Of a stretch of DNA of 64,000 nucleotides, positions 17,456-26,318 are shown piece by piece. Made by a program: the position numbers and the translations under genes. Location of the stretch: positions 50,431 through 114,430 of the forward strand of contig NZ_BMCP01000006.1 of assembly GCF_014635245.1 (NCBI RefSeq), in the 5' to 3' direction. Within the stretch, counting starts at the first letter, position 1; every line of letters begins with the position of its first letter. The notes under the pieces are model-generated. The model ran no database searches. It was not told the DNA's origin and saw only the letters and a list, made by a program, of their open reading frames with translations. Origin of the DNA: Agaricicola taiwanensis (GTDB lineage: Bacteria > Pseudomonadota > Alphaproteobacteria > Rhizobiales > Methylopilaceae).

Positions 17456-17885
17456 ATGAAAAGCAAACCGTCCATTTTTTAGACGCTACGGCTATGCCTG
17501 GATCACGCTCGGCTTCTTCGCCGTGTCCATCGCCGGTCACTGGTATTTCGGTTGGAAGGCCTTCGTCAGTGAGCAGCTGGCACACAACCAGCCGGTGGAA
17601 ATGTCCGAATACTGGATCATCATGGGCCGCGACACCTTCGAGAACTGGCAGTCGGAATTTCTCCAGCTCCTGTGGCAGGTCGGCGGCCTCGCCTATTTCC
17701 TCTATCTCGGCTCGCCGCAATCCAAGGAGGGCGACGACCGGATGGAAGCCAAGATGGACTAGATCCTGAGACTGCTCACGCCTGAGAAAGGTGACGGGAT
17801 CATCGATCACATCGACCAGCACTACACCGGCCGGCACACAGACGAACATCTGGAGGCGGTAAGGGCCGCGCGCGGCAGCGTTTGA
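17456..17885 (+). pseudogene. DUF6766-like membrane protein gene broken by a frameshift and a nonsense codon
   Basis: A good start (ATG at 17456 with GGGAGA and AAGG upstream) encodes MKSKPSIF and then hits TAG at 17480-17482. Removing one T from the six-T run at 17475-17480 joins this to a second frame that reads RRYGYAWITLGFFAVSIAG, two membrane segments and the family-typical TFENWQSEFLQ stretch. That frame ends in KMD followed by TAG (17760-17762), yet continues in the same frame for 40 sensible codons (ILRLLTPEKGDGIIDHIDQHY...) up to TGA at 17885. Two independent lesions argue for a decayed gene rather than a sequencing slip; each alone could be an error. Confidence 0.7.
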
Positions 17886-17929
17886 CGAAGGCGGATCGAT
17901 GTCCGGCAAGCCGGGCATCGCATGCCGCA

Positions 17930-19024
17930 TCAGGCGGCGCAGGCCTCAAAACCGGCCTTGAGCCGCTCGGTATCAAGCTCCTTACCGATGAAGACGAGCT
18001 TCGACTGACGCTTCTCATCGGGCTTCCACTCGCGTTGCAGATCGCCGTCCATGATCATGTGGACGGCCTGGAAGACGAAGCGGCGCGGCTCGCCCTTGAA
18101 GGCGAGGATGCCTTTCCATCGCAGGAGGTTCTGCCCGTCGCTCTGCGACAGGTCCTGCACCCAGGGAAGGAACTTCTCCGGATCGACGTCGCCAGGGATC
18201 GTCAGCGCCACCGATTGCATGGTTTCGTCGTGATAGTGCCTCAGCCCGCCGTGGGAATGGCCGTGGCCGTGGCCGTGGCCATGATCGTGATGATGCTCGT
18301 GGCCATGGTCGTGGTGATGATGATCATGCCCGCAGTCCGGGCCGCACTCATGATCGTGGTGGTGGTGATGATGATCGTCTTCTTCGAGGAAGGCCGGCTC
18401 CAGCTCCAGAATGCGCTCCAGGTCGAAGGCGCCGCGATCAAGCACCTCGGAGAGTTCCACGTTCGATTTCACCGTGCGGATGATGCGGGCATAGGGGTTG
18501 AGGCCACGGATGCGAGCCTCGACCTCCTCCAGCTCCTCGGCCGACACGAGGTCGGTCTTGTTGAGGAGGATGACGTCGGCGAAGGCGATCTGGCTTTTTG
18601 CCTCCGGGGCGTCCTTCAGCCGCTCGGTCAGCCATTTGGCATCGGCCACGGTCACCACCGCGTCGAGCCGCGCCTTCGCCTGCACCTCGTCGTCCACGAA
18701 GAAGGTCTGAGCCACCGGCGCCGGGTCGGCCAGGCCGGTGGTTTCCACAATGATGGCGTCGAACTTGCCCTTGCGCTTGATCAAGCCCTCGATGATGCGG
18801 ATGAGATCGCCGCGCACGGTGCAGCAGATGCAGCCGTTGTTCATCTCGAACACTTCCTCGTCGGCACCGACCACGAGATCGTTGTCGATGCCCACCTCGC
18901 CGAATTCATTGACGATGACAGCGTATTTCTTGCCGTGCGGCTCGGAGAGGATGCGGTTGAGAAGCGTAGTCTTGCCGGCGCCGAGATAGCCGGTGAGAAC
19001 GGTGACGGGGATCTTGTCGGACAT
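17930..19024 (-). CDS. CobW/COG0523 family GTP-binding metallochaperone, His-rich
   Basis: A 364-aa G3E GTPase. Walker A is [16 protein letters not shown] (residues 11-26), the metal-binding GCICCTV motif is at residues 64-70, and the NKTD guanine-specificity motif is in [10 protein letters not shown] long histidine/aspartate-rich segment (about residues 216-260, with repeated [12 protein letters not shown] runs) precedes the CobW C-terminal domain. COG0523 proteins deliver zinc to client enzymes under zinc starvation or assist other metal sites. The gene follows the zinc ABC operon on the same strand 62 bp after the binding-protein gene, so zinc is the probable metal and Zur the probable regulator. 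Start at ATG 19024. Confidence 0.9.
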   Translation of the reverse strand: MSDKIPVTVLTGYLGAGKTTLLNRILSEPHGKKYAVIVNEFGEVGIDNDLVVGADEEVFEMNNGCICCTVRGDLIRIIEGLIKRKGKFDAIIVETTGLADPAPVAQTFFVDDEVQAKARLDAVVTVADAKWLTERLKDAPEAKSQIAFADVILLNKTDLVSAEELEEVEARIRGLNPYARIIRTVKSNVELSEVLDRGAFDLERILELEPAFLEEDDHHHHHHDHECGPDCGHDHHHHDHGHEHHHDHGHGHGHGHSHGGLRHYHDETMQSVALTIPGDVDPEKFLPWVQDLSQSDGQNLLRWKGILAFKGEPRRFVFQAVHMIMDGDLQREWKPDEKRQSKLVFIGKELDTERLKAGFEACAA

Positions 19025-19086
19025 GGAGACCTCTAGGGAGGACCCGTCTCCGGGCGAAGACGGGTGCATGGAATCGGTTGTGCCGG

Positions 19087-20028
19087 TCAGCTCGAAAGCG
19101 CCGTGCTCAAAGCCTTTATATTGTGACGGATCATATCGATGTAAGTCCCCGCCGGGCCATCGGCGTCCGAAAGCGCGTCGGAATAAAGCGTGCCGCCCAC
19201 CGACACCCCGGTCTCGCGGCTGATCTGCTCAATGAGGCGGGCATCGGAGATATTTTCGACAAAGACGGCCTTGGCTTTCTCCGCCCGGATCTGCCTCACC
19301 AGGGCCGCCACGTCGCGGGCCGAGGCCTCCGCCTCGGTGGAGATCCCCTGCGGGGCGATGAACTCCACATGATAGGCCTCGGCAAAATAACCGAAGGCGT
19401 CATGCGAGGTGATGATGCGGCGGTCGGCCTCCGGGATTTTGGCGATGGCGGCCTTTATCTCGGCGTCCAGCGCGTCCAGCCGGGCAAGATAGGCCGAGGC
19501 ATTGGCCTCATAGGTGGCGCGGCCTTCCGCATCCGCCGCGATCAATCCGTCGCGGATCGCGGTCACATAGAGCCTGGCATTTGCCACCGACTGCCAGGCG
19601 TGCGGATCAAGCCCCTCATGTTCATGTTCATGTTCATGATCATGACCGTGATCATGACCGTGGTGATCATGACCGTGCTCTTCCTCATCAGAGGGGCGTG
19701 GCGTCACGGCCTTTGCCGCTTCCACCACCTTGGCTTTGGTGCCGGAGGCCTTCACCAGCCGGTCGATCCAGCCTTCGAACTTGAGGCCGTTGGTGAAGAC
19801 GACCTTCGCCTCCGACAGCGCCTTGGCATCGGCCGGCGACGGCGCATAGACGTGGGCGTCACCGTTGGCGCCGACCAGGGTGGTGAGCTCGATCCTGTCG
19901 CCACCGACGTTCTTCACGAGATCGCCGAGGATGGAGAAGGTGGCCACCACTTTCGGGCCTTCGGCCGCCTGGGCGGACAGAGCGACGCCGAGCGCGAAGC
20001 CGGCGGCGAGAACAGTGCGGCGGAGCAT
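19087..20028 (-). CDS. Zinc/metal ABC transporter substrate-binding protein (ZnuA/AztC-like)
   Basis: A 313-aa periplasmic protein of the cluster A-I metal binders. It has a signal peptide ([21 protein letters not shown]), the first metal histidine in [10 protein letters not shown], a flexible His/Asp/Glu-rich loop at about residues 113-139 that marks zinc-type members, a second histidine in [10 protein letters not shown], a third in [11 protein letters not shown] and the acidic ligand region TLYSDALSD. The ATG at 20028 is preferred because AAGGAG lies seven bases upstream; the ATG at 20034 is too close to it. It captures zinc for the permease/ATPase encoded just upstream. Confidence 0.92.
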   Translation of the reverse strand: MLRRTVLAAGFALGVALSAQAAEGPKVVATFSILGDLVKNVGGDRIELTTLVGANGDAHVYAPSPADAKALSEAKVVFTNGLKFEGWIDRLVKASGTKAKVVEAAKAVTPRPSDEEEHGHDHHGHDHGHDHEHEHEHEGLDPHAWQSVANARLYVTAIRDGLIAADAEGRATYEANASAYLARLDALDAEIKAAIAKIPEADRRIITSHDAFGYFAEAYHVEFIAPQGISTEAEASARDVAALVRQIRAEKAKAVFVENISDARLIEQISRETGVSVGGTLYSDALSDADGPAGTYIDMIRHNIKALSTALSS

Positions 20029-20051
20029 GAGCATTCTCCTTATTCGGGAAT

Positions 20052-20918
20052 TCAGGCTTCCAGATGCCGGCGCGGCCGGAGGTGGCGCATCAGGCCCCCG
20101 ACCGGGCCGAAGACCAGTGACAGAAGATAAAGGCAACCCGCCGCCAGGATGATCGCCGGCCCGCTGGGTGCGCCGAGGTGATAGGAACCTAGAAGACCCG
20201 CCACAGTGGCGAGAACGCCGCCGAGCGTCGCGAGCAGCAGCATTCCCGTGATGTCGTCGGTCCAGAAGCGGGCGGCAGCCGCGGGCAGCATCATGATGCC
20301 GACGGCGAGCAATGTGCCGAGCGCTTGGAAACCGCCAACGAGATTGAGCACCACGAGGGCCAGGAAGGCGAGATAGACCGGGCCGCCGGAACGGCTGACC
20401 GAGCGCAGGAAGCCGGGATCAAGGCACTCCAGCACCAGCGGACGGTAGATCAGCGCCAGCGTGCCGAGCGTGAGCGAAGTGATTCCGGCGATCAGGATCA
20501 GCGCCGCGTCATCCAGCGCCAGCACGGTGCCGAACAGCACATGCAGGAGATCCACGTTGGAGCCGCGCATGGAGACGATGGTGACGCCCAGCGCCAGTGA
20601 TACGAGATAAAAAGCGGCCAGCGCGGCATCTTCCTTGAGCACGGTGACACGGGCGACAACGCCCGAGAGCAACGCCACGAGAACGCCGGCGATGAGGCCG
20701 CCGATGGTCATGGCGGGCAGCGACAGACCGGCGACAAGAAAGCCCACCGCCGCGCCGGGCAGGATGGCATGGGCCATGGCATCGCCAGTCAGGCTCATGC
20801 GCCGCAGCATCAGGAACACCCCCATGGGCGCCGCGCCCACGGAAAGCGCCACGCCGCCCACCAACGCGCGGCGCATGAATCCGAAATCGGCAAAAGGCGC
20901 GATCAGAAGGTCGTACAT
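20052..20918 (-). CDS. Zinc/metal ABC transporter permease (ZnuB/AztB-like)
   Basis: A 288-aa inner-membrane permease of the ABC-3 family with about eight membrane segments. Diagnostic stretches are LMLRRMSLTGDAMAHAILPGAAVGF and the VGGFQALGTLLAVGIMMLPAAAARFW motif containing the residues that line the metal path. It lies between the ATPase (7 bp) and the binding-protein gene (23 bp). The gene order ATPase-permease-binding protein is that of azt loci rather than enterobacterial znuA/znuCB. Confidence 0.92.
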   Translation of the reverse strand: MYDLLIAPFADFGFMRRALVGGVALSVGAAPMGVFLMLRRMSLTGDAMAHAILPGAAVGFLVAGLSLPAMTIGGLIAGVLVALLSGVVARVTVLKEDAALAAFYLVSLALGVTIVSMRGSNVDLLHVLFGTVLALDDAALILIAGITSLTLGTLALIYRPLVLECLDPGFLRSVSRSGGPVYLAFLALVVLNLVGGFQALGTLLAVGIMMLPAAAARFWTDDITGMLLLATLGGVLATVAGLLGSYHLGAPSGPAIILAAGCLYLLSLVFGPVGGLMRHLRPRRHLEA

Positions 20919-20925
20919 GGGGCTG

Positions 20926-21678
20926 TCAGCTCGCCGCCTTGCAATAGTGGGCGTGTGGGTCGAACGCCTCCACCATCCGGCGCGCCTCCAGGAGGTGCTC
21001 GGGGGACAGGGCGTCGCGCGTGGCGCCCCAGGCCACCGCTCCGCGCGCCAGCAGCAGCGTCTCCGGAAAATGCTTCTTCACCGTCTCCAGGTCATGGAGC
21101 ACGGCGACGACGGTGCGGCTTTCCTGATGCCAGCGCGCGACCAGCGCCAGAAGATCGGCGGTGGTGCGTGCATCGATGGCCGTGAAAGGCTCATCCAGAA
21201 GGATCACCGGCGCGTCCTGAAGCAGGAGCCGTGCAAAGAGCGCGCGTTGCATCTGTCCGCCCGAGAGCGTGCCGATGGCGCGGCGCTCGAAGCCTTCCAG
21301 GCCCACGGCGGCCATGGCCTCGCTGATGTGGGTGTGATCCTTTTTGCCGATGCCGCCGAACATCCCGCGGCTGCGCCACAGGCCCATGGCGACAAGGTCA
21401 TAGACTGACATGGGGAAGGACCGGTCGATATCGGCGGCCTGGGGCAGATAGGCGACCTCGCGCGCATCCAGCCCTCCGAGGTCCACACGGCCCGAAAAGG
21501 GTTTGAGCGCGCCGACGATGCCCTTGAGAAGGGTCGACTTCCCTCCCCCATTGGGCCCGACAATCGCGGTGAGGCTGCCGGCTTCGATCCGACCATCCAG
21601 ATGATGGACCGCAGGATGGCGATCATAGCCTAATGTAAGATTGTCAAAGCGGATGGCTCCGCGCATGATGCCGCTCAT
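20926..21678 (-). CDS. Zinc/metal ABC transporter ATP-binding protein (ZnuC/AztA-like)
   Basis: A 250-aa ATPase with Walker A VGPNGGGKSTLLKGI, Q-loop YLPQAADIDRSFPM (typical of metal-type ABC ATPases), signature LSGGQMQRALFARLLLQ and Walker B VILLDEPFTAID. The start MSGIMRGAIRF at 21678 overlaps the stop of the upstream 47-aa gene by ATGA, so both belong to one operon. The GTG-initiated extension to 21693 is unlikely. Confidence 0.92.
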   Translation of the reverse strand: MSGIMRGAIRFDNLTLGYDRHPAVHHLDGRIEAGSLTAIVGPNGGGKSTLLKGIVGALKPFSGRVDLGGLDAREVAYLPQAADIDRSFPMSVYDLVAMGLWRSRGMFGGIGKKDHTHISEAMAAVGLEGFERRAIGTLSGGQMQRALFARLLLQDAPVILLDEPFTAIDARTTADLLALVARWHQESRTVVAVLHDLETVKKHFPETLLLARGAVAWGATRDALSPEHLLEARRMVEAFDPHAHYCKAAS

Positions 21679-21818
21679 GATGACAATGCCCACCAGACGG
21701 CGGCCCAGAGCGCGATGATCACCGCTGCCGCCCCTGCGAGGCGAACCGCGGCCGACATCCGCAACAGCGAGGCCGTCGGCTGAAGTGCGTGGGAGTGGGT
21801 ATGAGAGTGACCGCTCAT
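21675..21818 (-). CDS. Small His-rich single-pass membrane protein (47 aa) heading the zinc operon
   Basis: The reading frame from ATG 21818 encodes MSGHSHTHSHALQ, a short linker, and one hydrophobic helix (about residues 24-46) rich in Ala and Trp. The N-terminal His-Ser-His-Thr-His-Ser-His cluster is a potential zinc-binding site. It is translationally coupled (ATGA overlap) to the zinc transporter ATPase and starts 12 bp downstream of a Zur-like box. I do not recognise the family; a role as a small regulator or zinc sensor of the transporter is inference. The open frame extends to 21875 but that part covers the operator. Confidence 0.65.
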   Translation of the reverse strand: MSGHSHTHSHALQPTASLLRMSAAVRLAGAAAVIIALWAAVWWALSS

Positions 21819-21830
21819 GATAAGGGTCAC

Positions 21831-21845
21831 TGTTATATCATAACA
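21831..21845 (-). promoter_or_regulatory. Zur-like operator of the zinc uptake operon
   Basis: TGTTAT-ATC-ATAACA is a perfect 6-bp inverted repeat with a 3-bp centre, matching the GTTAT-N3-ATAAC core seen in alphaproteobacterial Zur boxes. It lies directly upstream of the first zinc operon gene, so zinc-loaded Zur would block transcription when zinc is sufficient. No zur gene is in the window. Confidence 0.75.
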
Positions 21846-22016
21846 TGTCCAGCCGCAACAGATGCTGCGGCGCACACTTAAACTTTGCTGAAATGCGCCG
21901 TTTTTATGTCGACAAAGCAGATATCGCTGCTACAACGGCGCTCCAAAAATAACACTACACGTTGTCACGAGCCGGCAACCAAGTGTACTTAGTCGAAACC
22001 AACCTGGGAGGCATGA

Positions 22017-22964
22017 ATGTTTCAATCAAAACGAATTAAGTTTGCAGTTGCAATTGTTGGCGCACTGGCGGCAACGCCTGTTGTCGCGGCAGACTTCATC
22101 AATATTCTTACCGGCGGGCAGACAGGCGTCTATTATCCGCTCGGCGTGGCCATGGAAAAGATCTATTCCACCACGATCGACGGCAGCCGCCCCTCCACGC
22201 AGGCCACCAAGGCATCGGTTGAAAATCTCAACCTGCTCCAGGCCGGCCGCGGTGAAATCGGCTTCAGCCTCGGCGACTCGCTGCGCGACGCCTGGGAAGG
22301 CAACAAGGAAGTCGGCTTCGCCAAGCCACTCGACAAGCTGCGCACCATCGCGGCGATCTATCCCAACTACATCCAGATCGTGGCGTCCAAGGAGTCGGGC
22401 ATCAAGACGCTGGCTGACCTGAAGGGCAAGCGCCTGTCGGTCGGCGCGCCGAAGTCGGGCACCGAGCTTAATGCCCGCGCCGTTCTGGGCGCCGCAGGCA
22501 TCACCTATAAGGATCTCGCCAAGGTGGAATACCTCCCCTTCGGGGAATCGGTCGAGCTGATGAAGAACCGCCAGATCGACGCGACGCTGCAGTCGGCCGG
22601 CCTTGGCGTGGCTTCGCTGCGCGATCTCGCCAACTCGGTCGCCATCAATGTGGTGGAAGTGCCGGCTGAGGTGATCGAGAAGATCGGCGCGCCCTACGCT
22701 GTCGGAACGATCCCCGCGAACACCTATCAGGGTCAGGAAGCGGATGTGCCCACGGCGACCGTCATCAACTATCTCGTCACGCACTCCGATGTGCCTGATG
22801 AATTGGCCTATCAGATGACGAAGCAGATCTTCGAGAACCTCGATCAGCTCCAGGCGGCTCACGCGGCGGCGAAGGCGATCAAGCTCGACAAGAACGCCAC
22901 CGTCTCTCCGGCTCCGCTGCACCCGGGCGCCGAGAAGTACTTCAAGGAAAAGAACGTCATGTAA
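22017..22964 (+). CDS. TAXI family TRAP transporter solute-binding protein
   Basis: A 315-aa periplasmic receptor. The signal peptide (FAVAIVGALAATPVVAA) is followed by the family signature INILTGGQTGVYYPLGVAMEKI, then ENLNLLQAGRGEIGFSLGD and LKGKRLSVGAPKSGTELNAR. Start ATG 22017 with GGGAGG five bases before it. TAXI receptors hand substrates such as glutamate/glutamine or dicarboxylates to a fused TRAP permease; the ligand here is unknown. It is the first gene of a three-gene operon and is followed by a strong hairpin. Confidence 0.93.
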   Translation: MFQSKRIKFAVAIVGALAATPVVAADFINILTGGQTGVYYPLGVAMEKIYSTTIDGSRPSTQATKASVENLNLLQAGRGEIGFSLGDSLRDAWEGNKEVGFAKPLDKLRTIAAIYPNYIQIVASKESGIKTLADLKGKRLSVGAPKSGTELNARAVLGAAGITYKDLAKVEYLPFGESVELMKNRQIDATLQSAGLGVASLRDLANSVAINVVEVPAEVIEKIGAPYAVGTIPANTYQGQEADVPTATVINYLVTHSDVPDELAYQMTKQIFENLDQLQAAHAAAKAIKLDKNATVSPAPLHPGAEKYFKEKNVM

Positions 22965-22974
22965 GTTGACGTTT

Positions 22975-23006
22975 CGGGCGCGGAAGCCAGTTGGCTTCCG
23001 CGCCCG
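22975..23006 (+). other. Intercistronic hairpin between TAXI receptor and TRAP permease genes
   Basis: CGGGCGCGGAAGCC, loop AGTT, GGCTTCCGCGCCCG: a perfect 14-bp stem ten bases after the receptor stop codon. There is no U-tract, only a weak TTTCT further on. It should stabilise the receptor message and limit readthrough into the permease gene, giving excess receptor. Confidence 0.85.
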
Positions 23007-23047
23007 ATCCGTTTCTGCAGACGCTCAAATTTCCAGGGATCCATCCA

Positions 23048-25177
23048 ATGTCCGGAACTCAAGAGACCGCCGCGGCGGTTGAAGCAGAACACATTCCCGG
23101 GTGGGGCGTGGGCACAGGCGCGAAAGCGCTCTTTGCCATTGCCGTCGCCTTCTCGGTTTTCCAAATATGGACGTCGGCCTATTCGCCGCTGGCCAGCCAG
23201 GTCGTGCGCTCGGTGCACGTCGGCTTTCTGATGCTGCTGTTTTTTGGCCTGATCGCCAATTCGCGGCCGGGAGCCAAGGGCCACCAGACGCTCTGGTGGG
23301 TCATCGCTGTCGGCTCCTTCATCCTCAGCTTCTATCACTGGTATTTCTACGAGGACTTGATCCTGCGTTCGGGCATGCCCACCGAAGCGGATTTGATCTT
23401 CGGCAGCCTTCTGATCGCTCTCGTCTTCCTCGCCGGTCAGCGCATGATGGGCTGGGCATTGCCGATCATCTGCGCCCTGTTCCTGCTCTATGGCCTGTTC
23501 GGGCAGTATCTGCCTTCGCCGCTGGACCATCGCGGCTATGACGCCGAACAGATCGTCGAGGCCCTTTCCCTCGGCACCGAAGGCATCTACGGCACGCCGA
23601 TCTATGTGTCGTCGAGCTACATCTTCCTTTTCATCCTGTTCGGCGCATTCCTCGAGCGCGCCGGCATGATCCAGCTCTTCACCGACGTGTCTCTCGGCAC
23701 GGTTGGGCACACCACCGGCGGCCCCGCCAAGGTCTCCATCTTCTCCTCCGGTCTGATGGGCACCATCAATGGATCGGGTGTGGCGAACGTCGTCACGACA
23801 GGCGCCTTCACCATTCCCCTGATGAAACGCTTCGGTTTCCCCCCAGCCTTCGCGGGCGGCGTCGAAGCCACCGCTTCCATGGGCGGTCAGATCATGCCGC
23901 CGGTCATGGGCGCGGTCGCCTTCATCATGGCGGAGACGCTGGGTGTAGAATACGTCGTGATCGTCCAGGCGGCCATCATCCCGGCTATCCTCTACTTCGC
24001 CACCGTCTTCTGGATGGTGCATCTTGAGGCTCATCGCCTTGGCCTGCGCGGCATGCCCAAAGCGGACTGCCCCAGTGCTCTCGGCGCGCTGAAGAAGAGC
24101 TGGTATCTGATCCTGCCGCTGGTCGCCCTCGTTTGGCTGCTGTTCTCGGGCTACACGCCGCTTTTCGCCGGCACCGTTGGCCTCGGGCTTACCGCACTCA
24201 TCGTGCTCGGTGTACCGATTTCCGGCAGGCTCGCCAGTTTCCCGCTGCGGGCCCTGTTCTGGGTTCTGCTCGGACTGCTCTCGGCGGCCGCCTTCGGCAC
24301 CACCTTCAACATCGCGGGCATGCAGTTCCGCGGCGTCACCATCATCATCATGCTGGTGGCAGCCCTGGTGCTCATCAACCTCGTGGTGCGCGGCGGACGG
24401 GACACTCTGAAGCTCTGCCTGGAAAGCTTGGCGGAAGGCGCCAAGAATGCGCTTCCCGTCGGCATCGCCTGCGCTCTCGTCGGTGTCATCATCGGTGTTC
24501 TGGCGCTCACCGGCGCGGCAACCAGCTTTGCCCGCATCGTGGTGGCGGTTGGTGAAAGCTCTTTGTTCCTGTCACTGGTCCTGACCATGATCACCTGTCT
24601 GATCCTGGGCATGGGCATTCCGACGATCCCGAACTACATCATCACTTCGTCGATCGCCGGGCCTGCCCTTCTGGAACTCGGCGTGCCGCTGATCGTCAGC
24701 CACATGTTCGTGTTCTACTTCGGCATCATGGCCGATCTCACGCCGCCGGTGGCGCTGGCGGCCTTCGCCGCGGCTCCCATCGCCAAGGAAAGCGGCATGA
24801 AAATCGGTATTCAGGCCGTGCGCGTTGCGGTGGCCGGTTTCGTCGTGCCCTTCATGGCGGTCTATGCACCCGCCCTGATGCTGCAGGAGCAGGACCCGTT
24901 CATCCAGGTGGTCGGCTATTGGCCGGCTGTCGCCTATGCCGTCGGCAAGGCCGTTCTGGCCATCGCGCTCTGGGGCGCGGCCGGGATCGGCTTCCTTCGG
25001 ACAAAACTTGCCTGGTGGGAGCGGCTCTGGGCATTTGGCGCCGCGGCGTTCCTCATCGCCGCTCTGCCGATGACCGATGAGATCGGCTTCGCTGCCTGCG
25101 TCGCCTTCATCGCTTGGCATCTCTGGCGGACTCGCTCGGTGTCGACGGCCACGACCACGGCGCCAGCGGCGGAATGA
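23048..25177 (+). CDS. TRAP transporter fused permease (4TM/12TM, DctMQ-type)
   Basis: A 709-aa integral membrane protein fusing the small (DctQ-like, N-terminal about 200 residues) and large (DctM-like) TRAP subunits, the form that always pairs with TAXI receptors. The large-subunit part contains SGLMGTINGSGVANVVTTGAFTIPLMKR and SMGGQIMPPVMGAVAFIMAE, then GMGIPTIPNYIITSSIAGPAL and FYFGIMADLTPPVALAAFAAAPIA. Start ATG 23048; the frame upstream to 22991 overlaps the hairpin. Transport is secondary, driven by sodium or proton gradients. Its stop overlaps the DUF1850 start. Confidence 0.93.
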   Translation: MSGTQETAAAVEAEHIPGWGVGTGAKALFAIAVAFSVFQIWTSAYSPLASQVVRSVHVGFLMLLFFGLIANSRPGAKGHQTLWWVIAVGSFILSFYHWYFYEDLILRSGMPTEADLIFGSLLIALVFLAGQRMMGWALPIICALFLLYGLFGQYLPSPLDHRGYDAEQIVEALSLGTEGIYGTPIYVSSSYIFLFILFGAFLERAGMIQLFTDVSLGTVGHTTGGPAKVSIFSSGLMGTINGSGVANVVTTGAFTIPLMKRFGFPPAFAGGVEATASMGGQIMPPVMGAVAFIMAETLGVEYVVIVQAAIIPAILYFATVFWMVHLEAHRLGLRGMPKADCPSALGALKKSWYLILPLVALVWLLFSGYTPLFAGTVGLGLTALIVLGVPISGRLASFPLRALFWVLLGLLSAAAFGTTFNIAGMQFRGVTIIIMLVAALVLINLVVRGGRDTLKLCLESLAEGAKNALPVGIACALVGVIIGVLALTGAATSFARIVVAVGESSLFLSLVLTMITCLILGMGIPTIPNYIITSSIAGPALLELGVPLIVSHMFVFYFGIMADLTPPVALAAFAAAPIAKESGMKIGIQAVRVAVAGFVVPFMAVYAPALMLQEQDPFIQVVGYWPAVAYAVGKAVLAIALWGAAGIGFLRTKLAWWERLWAFGAAAFLIAALPMTDEIGFAACVAFIAWHLWRTRSVSTATTTAPAAE

Positions 25178-25548
25178 GCCTTCTCTGCCTCGCGGGAGGC
25201 GGCACTGTCACCAAACTGGCAGTTGCCGCCTTCACGCTCACCTGGATGCACACCATCGAGAAGATCCCCTGGGAAGAGGATTGGCATCTTTCCGGCAAAG
25301 AGCTCGTGGTGGATGAGGTCCGCATCAAAGGCACGGGCGCCGGCATGGAACCGGCGCCCGACGCCCGCCTCGAAGATGGCTTCTATCGCTGGACGCCCAA
25401 GGACAACACGCGCACGGAAATCATCCTGCGCCGTTCCGACGCCCCCAATGTGGGCGACTGGAATTTCTGCACCGAGGGCCAGTGCCGCACGCTCGGCACC
25501 ATCGTGCCCGAGACCGCCGATCCGGTGCGGCTTTACCCCTGCGATTAA
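25174..25548 (+). CDS. DUF1850 domain-containing protein
   Basis: A 124-aa protein with a hydrophobic N-terminus and the family pattern [46 protein letters not shown] and a C-terminal Cys-containing tail ([15 protein letters not shown]). DUF1850 genes regularly follow TAXI-TRAP permeases; the product is thought to assist the transporter but its role is unknown. ATG at 25174 overlaps the permease stop (ATGA). Its stop codon overlaps that of the convergent aapP gene. Confidence 0.88.
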   Translation: MSLLCLAGGGTVTKLAVAAFTLTWMHTIEKIPWEEDWHLSGKELVVDEVRIKGTGAGMEPAPDARLEDGFYRWTPKDNTRTEIILRRSDAPNVGDWNFCTEGQCRTLGTIVPETADPVRLYPCD

Positions 25549-26318
25549 TGCAGGATTTGCGTCAGGAATTCCCTGGTGCGTTCATGCTCCGGCGCAGAGA
25601 AGAACGTCTCGGGATCGGCGCTCTCGATCACCTCGCCCCTATCCATGAAAATGACACGGACGGCGACCCGGCGGGCAAAGCCCATCTCATGGGTGACGAC
25701 GATCATGGTCATGCCCTCCTCGGCAAGGCCGACCATGGTGTCCAGCACCTCCTTCACCATCTCCGGATCAAGCGCCGAGGTCGGCTCGTCGAACAGCATG
25801 ATCCGCGGCGCCATGCAGAGTGAACGGGCAATGGCCACCCGCTGCTGCTGACCGCCCGAGAGCTGGCCGGGATATTTCGTTGCCTGATCGGGAATGCGGA
25901 CGCGCTCCAGATAATGCCAGGCCATGGCCTCCGCCTCGCGGCGCGGTCTGCGCCGCGCCAGGATCAGCGGCAGGGCGCAATTTTCCAGCACCGTCAGATG
26001 AGGAAACAGGTTGAAGTGCTGGAACACCATGCCGACATCGCGGCGGATGGCATCGATGTTCTTGAGGTTGGCGGTGAGCTCGGTGCCGTTGACCACGATG
26101 TGGCCGCGCTGATGCTCCTCCAGACGGTTGACGCAGCGGATCAGCGTCGACTTGCCCGAGCCGGAAGGGCCGCAGATCACGATCCGCTCGCCGCGCCGCA
26201 CCTCCATATGGATGTTCTTCAGCGCGTGATAGGCGCCATACCATTTGTCGAGCCCGGTGATGGCGATAGCGATATGGGCAGCCTCGGCACCGGCGGACAT
26301 TTGCCTCGTGTCGGTCAT
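25545..26318 (-). CDS. aapP: General L-amino acid ABC transporter ATP-binding protein
   Basis: A 257-aa PAAT-type ATPase: Walker [24 protein letters not shown]-loop [17 protein letters not shown], signature [15 protein letters not shown], Walker [20 protein letters not shown] and [11 protein letters not shown]. The length equals that of rhizobial AapP. The frame extends upstream to 27248 but that portion is a shadow of the permease; the ATG at 26318 overlaps the aapM stop by ATGA. The stop codon shares TTAA with the convergent DUF1850 gene. Confidence 0.93.
   Translation of the reverse strand: MTDTRQMSAGAEAAHIAIAITGLDKWYGAYHALKNIHMEVRRGERIVICGPSGSGKSTLIRCVNRLEEHQRGHIVVNGTELTANLKNIDAIRRDVGMVFQHFNLFPHLTVLENCALPLILARRRPRREAEAMAWHYLERVRIPDQATKYPGQLSGGQQQRVAIARSLCMAPRIMLFDEPTSALDPEMVKEVLDTMVGLAEEGMTMIVVTHEMGFARRVAVRVIFMDRGEVIESADPETFFSAPEHERTREFLTQILH

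Noticed and set aside
18241..18375. Tandem-repeat-like DNA with repeated CATGATCGTG/CCGTGG units
   Set aside because: It is explained by histidine codons of the His-rich segment of the CobW-type GTPase on the minus strand; long plus-strand frames across it are shadows.
19610..19690. Repeats of CATGTTCATG and CATGACCGTG
   Set aside because: They encode the His/Asp/Glu loop of the zinc-binding protein and are not a CRISPR or microsatellite element.
22026..22922. Long minus-strand frame opposite the TAXI receptor
   Set aside because: Its translation is Arg/Asp/Leu-rich without motifs and it is the complement of a clearly recognisable gene; several similar antisense frames in the window were dropped for the same reason.
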